Shown here piece after piece: positions 5,137 through 9,394 of a stretch of DNA of 9,394 bases (positions are counted from its first letter, which is position 1; each line of letters begins with the position of its first letter). The position numbers and the translations under genes were made by a program. The DNA is from Caulobacterales bacterium (GTDB lineage Bacteria > Pseudomonadota > Alphaproteobacteria > Caulobacterales > Caulobacteraceae). The stretch covers positions 1-9,394 of the forward strand of contig CANKEA010000034.1 in NCBI GenBank assembly GCA_947480815.1, in the 5' to 3' direction. The notes below the pieces were generated by a model, which worked only from the letters and a program-made list of their open reading frames with translations, ran no database searches and had not been told where the DNA came from.

Positions 5137-6129
5137 ATGAACCGTGTTTCGACCAGGATGGCAGTGGCCCTCGGCATCGCCACGAGCTTAACCCTGCTCG
5201 CCGTGGATGCTGCGGAAGCGCGACGCGGTGGAAGTTTCGGCAGCCGGGGCATGCGCACCTTTTCGGTGCCTGCGCCGACCCGCACCGCACCGCGGGCAAC
5301 TGCACCCATCCAGCGCTCCATGACGCCGCAGACACCCAATGCTCAGCGCCCGGCGACCACCCCGGTTGGATCAGCGACACCCGGCGTTCAGCCGCAGCGA
5401 CGCGGGCTTTTCGGCGGCATGGGCGGGGCCCTGCTAGGAGGCCTTGCCGCTGGCGGTCTTCTCGGGCTGATGATGGGCAATGGCTTTGGCGGCCTTAACT
5501 CCGGCATGATGAACACCTTGATGCAGTTTGCCCTCATCGGTTTGGGGGCCTACCTTCTGATTGCGCTGTTTCGTCGCCGTGCACCTCAAGCTGCAGGGTT
5601 CGCCCGGGATGCAGGTGCCGGCGGTGCCGCGCCGGATGGACTGGGACGCATAGGTTTCCCGTCGTTTGGTGCTGGCGCAGCGGCTCCGCTTGCCGCAACA
5701 CCGCAAAGCCGCACGGGCGGGCAGGACATAGCCCTTACCCTCACCGACCGGGATCGCTTCGAGCAACTGCTGTCCGAGGTTCAGGATGCCTTCGCCCGTG
5801 AGGACTACGCAGCGCTGCGCGCAATCACCACGCCGGAGATCATGTCCTATCTTTCGGAGGAATTGAGCCAGAACGCCACTCAGGGACGCCGCAACGAGGT
5901 CTCGCAGACAAAACTGCTGCAGGCCGACATCGCCGAGGCCTGGAACGAGGACGACCAGGACTACGTCACCGTGGCCATGCGTTTCGAGAGCATCGACGTC
6001 ATGCGCGACCGCCAGTCGGGTGCCATCGTCTCGGGCGACCCAAACCGACCCTCTGAAGCGACCGAGCTATGGACCTTCGTCCGCCAGAACGGCGCGCCCT
6101 GGAAACTGTCGGCGATCCAGGAGTCCTAG
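5137..6129 (+). CDS. Tim44-like domain membrane protein, 330 aa
   Basis: The N-terminus is a signal peptide or anchor (hydrophobic at about 8-23, then DAAEARRGGSFGSRGMRTF). This is followed by a Pro/Thr/Ala-rich linker to about 88, a Gly-rich hydrophobic segment (about 92-119) and a second membrane helix (about 127-145) ending in RRR. After another Gly/Ala linker, residues about 200-328 form a Tim44-like domain: DRFEQLLSEVQDAFAREDY, then LRAITTPEIMSYLSEEL, and a closing ELWTFVRQNGAPWKLSAIQ strand. This domain has an NTF2-like fold and in mitochondria belongs to the import motor subunit Tim44. In alphaproteobacteria, proteins of this layout are common and mostly uncharacterised inner-membrane proteins. 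The partner here is unknown, and an import role should not be assumed. The start at ATG 5137 is supported by AGGGAG (5125-5130) 6 bases upstream. The gene stands alone: terminator before, opposing gene after. Confidence 0.88.
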   Translation: MNRVSTRMAVALGIATSLTLLAVDAAEARRGGSFGSRGMRTFSVPAPTRTAPRATAPIQRSMTPQTPNAQRPATTPVGSATPGVQPQRRGLFGGMGGALLGGLAAGGLLGLMMGNGFGGLNSGMMNTLMQFALIGLGAYLLIALFRRRAPQAAGFARDAGAGGAAPDGLGRIGFPSFGAGAAAPLAATPQSRTGGQDIALTLTDRDRFEQLLSEVQDAFAREDYAALRAITTPEIMSYLSEELSQNATQGRRNEVSQTKLLQADIAEAWNEDDQDYVTVAMRFESIDVMRDRQSGAIVSGDPNRPSEATELWTFVRQNGAPWKLSAIQES

Positions 6130-6218
6130 ATCACGGCCGGTTCAGCCGAGCCCGCCACTTGATCATTGTGCTTTAGCCCTGGATGGCCAGTCTCGTCTTG
6201 AGTACAGAGTTGTCGCCT

Positions 6219-6238
6219 CTGCAGGGGCTAACCTGCAG
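6219..6238 (+). repeat. CTGCAGG/CCTGCAG inverted repeat (hairpin) after the Tim44-like gene
   Basis: Two 7-bp perfect inverted arms enclose a 6-base loop (GGCTAA). No T-run follows on either strand. It may be a transcript-end stem for the upstream gene, but a chance repeat cannot be excluded. Confidence 0.3.
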
Positions 6239-6426
6239 GCCGACGACACCCTACCCAACGCGAATTAAGCGTCGCGCTAAGTGGCACGCACAGCTGGCAT
6301 TGAAGGCACAAATCCAAGGCCATTCAGTTAGCTTGTGTTGGGCCGTGCCCCACACCAAACCAAACGTCTCGCCGATTATTCGCTTGGCCGCCTCGAGCTA
6401 CATCGTGCGCAAAGCCGCCACAGACG

Positions 6427-6457
6427 AAAAAGCCCGCCGCGATGAATCGGGACGGGC
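6427..6457 (-). terminator. Strong intrinsic terminator of the TonB-dependent receptor gene
   Basis: On the minus strand a GCCCGTC...GGCGGGC stem (6432-6457), extended inward by CGAT/ATCG with one mismatch, is followed by TTTTT (6431-6427). It lies about 50 bases after the receptor stop codon. Confidence 0.85.
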
Positions 6458-6476
6458 CTTGTCGAGAATTTTGACG

Positions 6477-6502
6477 AACCAGACCCCGCGAGGGGTCCGG
6501 TT
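6477..6502 (-). terminator. Additional hairpin directly after the receptor stop codon
   Basis: AACC and GACCCC pair with GGGGTC and GGTT around a 4-base loop with one internal mismatch, giving a 10-bp stem 7 bases after the stop. No T-run follows. It precedes the strong terminator and may stabilise the mRNA end. Confidence 0.4.
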
Positions 6503-6509
6503 GTCCGGT

Positions 6510-9347
6510 CTAGTACTGGAAGCGCAAGCCGATGCGGAAGAAACGGCCGACGGTGTCGTACAGTTGGGTGCCGCTGACGTTGGCAGCCACCGCGCCCAGG
6601 ATCGACGGGCGCTTGTTGAGTAGGTTGTTGATCGTTCCGTATACCTGCAGCTTACGCGAGCTCTCGCTGAGGATATCGTAGCTCGAGTTCAGGTTCAGGT
6701 AGACTACGCCCGGGAATAGGTTGTCGCTAACGCTAGTTGAAGCCGTCGACTTGTAGGTCGGGTCATCAGGACCGACGTTGTTGTTGCTCCAACGCGTGTC
6801 TTTAAAGTAGCGCGCGCCCAGGTTCACGTTCAGCTTGTTAAGGGCATAGTTGACATTGAAGTTGCCCTGCATGGCCGCAACGCCGTTCATGAAGCCGGCG
6901 CTGTCGCTGGCAACACCCGCGTTGGTGGTAGTCTTCAAGGTGTCAACCCAGGTGGTCAGGTTGCGCAGGTCAAGCGTACCGGCCAGGCCCATGACCTCCA
7001 GAGGAACGCGATAGGCCACCTCCAGATCCTTACCGCGCGTCAGCAGTTGGTTCAGGTTCTGCGGCAGTCCGGCGACAGACTGCAGCCCGTAGAGGCTGTT
7101 GTCGCGGATCACGAACTTACAGAGGGCCTGATCGCCCTTGAAGCAGCCATTTAGCGTATCAACCGCGCCCAGAGACGCGATAACGCCGGTGATGTTGATG
7201 TCGAAGTAGTCGACGGAGATCTTTAGGCCCTGGGTCATGCCCCAGTGCGGCGTGAACACCACGCCACCGGTAAAGGTCTTGGCCCTTTCAGGTACCAGGA
7301 ACGGGTTACCGCCACTGATGGTGGTCAGACGGCCGACCTGGTTGGTGAACGGATTAAGAATGCCGGTAGAGCCGCCCGAACCGGGAGTCGAGAACAGCTG
7401 GTCGGGGGTCGGGGCCTTGATGTCGCGCGATTCAGTGACGCGGAAACGAAGGTAGTCCGAAGGCTCCCAGGTGCCGCCGATCTTCCAGGTCGTGACCGAG
7501 CCGCTGGTTTGATAGTGGGTACGACGAACTGCGCCGTTCAGGTCTAGAGACCTAGCCAGCGGTGCGTCTTTGAGCAGCGGAACGCCAGCTTCAGCGTAGG
7601 CTTCGCGGACATTATCTTCGCCGTTGTAGGTCGACTGGTTGACGGTCTGCCAAGCCAGCAGGTCGGAACGCGGGTCAGCCTTTGCTTCGATCCGGTCCTT
7701 ACGGAATTCGCCGCCGACGGCCAGAGACAGCGGGCCGGCCGGAAGTTCAATCAGGTTTCCGGACAGGTTGATACCGCCGCTGGTCTGGCTGATCACGTTG
7801 TTGCTGGTCACCGAGCCCGTCACATAGTCCTTGGCGGCTTGGCTGTTTTGCTGCCCGAAGACGTTGAAGGGCACGCAGCCTGATTCCACGATCAGAGCAT
7901 CAGCGGCAGTCAGGTTCGCGTTCGCGACGGCCTGGGCGGTCGTAGCGCACGCCGGTTGGCCGTTGGCACCGGTCACGACGTTGACCGCCAGGGCCAGGTT
8001 CGGCCGATCGATCATCGGGGTAGAATTATAGTCCTGAGTGGTCTGGCCATATAGGAGGTGCGCATCCCACGACCAGTTGTCATTGATCTTGCCGCGCGCG
8101 CCGACCACACCACGCATGGTTTCCCATTCGGTGAAGACCTTCCAGGGACCGATATCGTTGTTGAATCGGCCAATGCTGATGCTCGTCAGGCCACCAGAGA
8201 CCATGCGAGCGCGGGTGGCGGCGGGGATGAAGGGATTGCTGATCGGCACGTTGATGCCGGTCGACAGATAGGTATCCCCGTGGCCTTCGGCGTTGGTATT
8301 GAACGCGTAGTTGCCTTCAGTGAACAGAGTGAGCTTGTCGTTTACCTCATAGGTGCCGCGCGCCATGAAATTGCGGCGCTCGAACGGGTTCGACAGGGCC
8401 TGAATGCTCTGAGTGTTCGTGCCGTAATTGGTGGTCGAACCCAGGCGGGTCTGACCAAACACCTGGCCAAGGTTATCGGTGTACGGAACGCCATTCAGGT
8501 CGAAGGCTGTACCCTTCAGAGGACCGGAGATGATCACGCTACCTGGCGTAAACAGGGACTCGACATTCGAACCGACCCAGCCGATCGCCGGCAGACCCGC
8601 TGCGCGTGTAGTCCCGTAAGAAACCTGACCCGGCTCGTCGCGGAACCAGTCATTGCTATAGAAGCTCGAGATGACCTTGGTCTTGGTATAGTCGCCGCCG
8701 ACGATGAAATGCGCGCGACCGTCTTTCGACTGAAGGCCGTAACCCAGGCTGCCGACGTATTCGGTGCCCTTGCCATATCCGGTGATGCCGTACTGGACGC
8801 TGCCCTTAAGGCCGACCAGACGGTCATTCATGATGAAGTTGACCACACCGGCGACGGCGTCCGAACCGTAAGCCGCAGAGGCCCCACCCGTGACGATATC
8901 GACGCGGTCAACGAGGCTGGTCGGGATCTGCGCCAGATCGACGGAGAAGCTGCTGGACGAACCGACATAGCGGCGGCCGTCGATGAGCACGAGCGAACGG
9001 CCCGAGCCAAGGCCGCGCAGGTTAGCGGGCTGCTGTCCAGCGCCACCGATCAATCGGGTCGACTGGGTTGGGCCGGCGCTGTTGCGGAACGAAGGCAACT
9101 CCTGCAGGGCTTCGGCCATCGACGCCGGGGCGCGTTGTTGCAGGGATGCCTGTCCAATCGTGGTGACGGGGGTCGGGGCGGTGAATCCGGCATTGGCCAG
9201 GCGCGAACCGGTAACTACGACGGTCTCGACTTCCGCAACGCCCGCGGTAACCTCTTGCGCCGCGACTGTGCCTGCGTAGCCGAGCGCGATAGCGGCGCTG
9301 GCGAACAGGGCGGTCTTGCGGGCGAATTGGCGATAATTGATTGGCAT
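6510..9347 (-). CDS. TonB-dependent outer-membrane receptor, about 945 aa
   Basis: This is a full-length TonB-dependent receptor that should import a ligand across the outer membrane using TonB-ExbB-ExbD energy. Numbered from the second ATG, a signal peptide covers about 1-31 (cleavage likely after VAA). A TonB box (ETVVVTG) lies at about 41-47. The plug at about 55-175 contains NLRGLGSGRSLVLIDGRR and VDIVTGGASAAYGSDAVAGV. The 22-stranded barrel follows and ends in RFQY, with the terminal aromatic needed for BAM insertion. Four cysteines fall in two pairs (about 467/491 and 735/743) in presumed outer loops, suggesting two disulfides. The plug is of the type abundant in Caulobacter, Sphingomonas and Xanthomonas, and the ligand cannot be read from it. 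No transporter or regulator gene lies beside it in the window. The frame also has an ATG at 9357-9359. I prefer 9345-9347 because GGA sits 7 bases before it, while the first ATG abuts its only G-rich stretch. Tandem hairpins follow the stop. Confidence 0.93.
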   Translation of the reverse strand: MPINYRQFARKTALFASAAIALGYAGTVAAQEVTAGVAEVETVVVTGSRLANAGFTAPTPVTTIGQASLQQRAPASMAEALQELPSFRNSAGPTQSTRLIGGAGQQPANLRGLGSGRSLVLIDGRRYVGSSSSFSVDLAQIPTSLVDRVDIVTGGASAAYGSDAVAGVVNFIMNDRLVGLKGSVQYGITGYGKGTEYVGSLGYGLQSKDGRAHFIVGGDYTKTKVISSFYSNDWFRDEPGQVSYGTTRAAGLPAIGWVGSNVESLFTPGSVIISGPLKGTAFDLNGVPYTDNLGQVFGQTRLGSTTNYGTNTQSIQALSNPFERRNFMARGTYEVNDKLTLFTEGNYAFNTNAEGHGDTYLSTGINVPISNPFIPAATRARMVSGGLTSISIGRFNNDIGPWKVFTEWETMRGVVGARGKINDNWSWDAHLLYGQTTQDYNSTPMIDRPNLALAVNVVTGANGQPACATTAQAVANANLTAADALIVESGCVPFNVFGQQNSQAAKDYVTGSVTSNNVISQTSGGINLSGNLIELPAGPLSLAVGGEFRKDRIEAKADPRSDLLAWQTVNQSTYNGEDNVREAYAEAGVPLLKDAPLARSLDLNGAVRRTHYQTSGSVTTWKIGGTWEPSDYLRFRVTESRDIKAPTPDQLFSTPGSGGSTGILNPFTNQVGRLTTISGGNPFLVPERAKTFTGGVVFTPHWGMTQGLKISVDYFDINITGVIASLGAVDTLNGCFKGDQALCKFVIRDNSLYGLQSVAGLPQNLNQLLTRGKDLEVAYRVPLEVMGLAGTLDLRNLTTWVDTLKTTTNAGVASDSAGFMNGVAAMQGNFNVNYALNKLNVNLGARYFKDTRWSNNNVGPDDPTYKSTASTSVSDNLFPGVVYLNLNSSYDILSESSRKLQVYGTINNLLNKRPSILGAVAANVSGTQLYDTVGRFFRIGLRFQY

Positions 9348-9394
9348 AGTTGGTTCCATCCCAGGTTTGCAACGGTGTCCGAAGCATCGGGCCA

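Larger units (their letters stand above)
6130..6509. other. Convergent intergenic region between Tim44-like gene and receptor gene
   Basis: No convincing gene is visible. The right part holds two hairpins serving the minus-strand receptor gene. The left part holds a perfect inverted repeat CTGCAGG-N6-CCTGCAG (6219-6238) about 90 bases after the Tim44-like stop. It lacks a T-run but is the only candidate 3' end structure for that gene. Confidence 0.5.

Noticed and set aside
4899..5498. 199-codon plus-strand frame spanning the yceI end and the start of the Tim44-like gene
   Set aside because: It overlaps two well supported genes and crosses the terminator at 4991-5010. The sequence is Arg/Cys/His-rich without a domain.
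6183..6623. 146-codon plus-strand frame in the convergent gap
   Set aside because: It runs through the receptor terminator and into the receptor gene on the opposite strand, with no domain or ribosome-binding site.
1..9394. CRISPR array, insertion sequence or toxin-antitoxin pair
   Set aside because: I saw no regularly spaced repeats, no transposase-like protein with terminal repeats and no small overlapping gene pair of that kind on either strand.

Overview
The window looks like chromosomal DNA from an alphaproteobacterium, most likely of the Caulobacterales (Caulobacter, Asticcacaulis, Brevundimonas, Phenylobacterium or a relative). This rests on three things. A two-gene pair (977-2494 and about 2597-3298) resembles the holdfast polysaccharide export proteins HfsA and HfsB. 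Several other proteins (a short Sel1-repeat protein, a Tim44-like membrane protein and a large TonB-dependent receptor) belong to types common in that order. A CtrA-box-like sequence lies in front of the hfsA-like gene. The assignment comes from recognising families by eye, not from any database comparison.

Layout, left to right: (1) the 3' end of a DUF3570-type outer-membrane protein gene, cut by the window edge (1-359, +); (2) a 93-residue Sel1-repeat protein (523-804, +); (3) a regulatory-looking gap with a short hairpin and a TTAACG dyad, then the hfsA-like gene and, about 100 bp later, the hfsB-like gene, both +; (4) a gap of about 380 bp without a convincing gene; (5) a tRNA-Ser(GCU) gene with encoded CCA (3677-3767, +); (6) a gap of about 550 bp holding a terminator-like hairpin, a nested repeat and the promoter of the next gene; (7) a secreted YceI-family protein (4321-4977, +) followed by a compact terminator; (8) a Tim44-like domain membrane protein (5137-6129, +); (9) a convergent intergenic region with a strong terminator belonging to (10) a TonB-dependent receptor on the minus strand (6510-9347) that fills the right third.

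How the genes fit together: the hfsA/hfsB-like pair is the one clear functional unit. The first protein is the inner-membrane and periplasmic half of a Wzc-type polysaccharide copolymerase, ending just where the kinase domain would begin in Wzc. The second is the cytoplasmic P-loop half as a separate protein, with the usual Walker A lysine replaced by valine. Together they should act in envelope polysaccharide export, plausibly of holdfast. The YceI protein, the Tim44-like protein and the receptor are separate envelope genes with their own signals and show no operon link to one another.

I do not see a clearly new multi-gene system. The points most worth a second look are the degenerate P-loop in the HfsB-like protein, the dyad and CtrA-like box before hfsA, the nested repeat at 3911-3949, and the inverted repeat over the yceI promoter.
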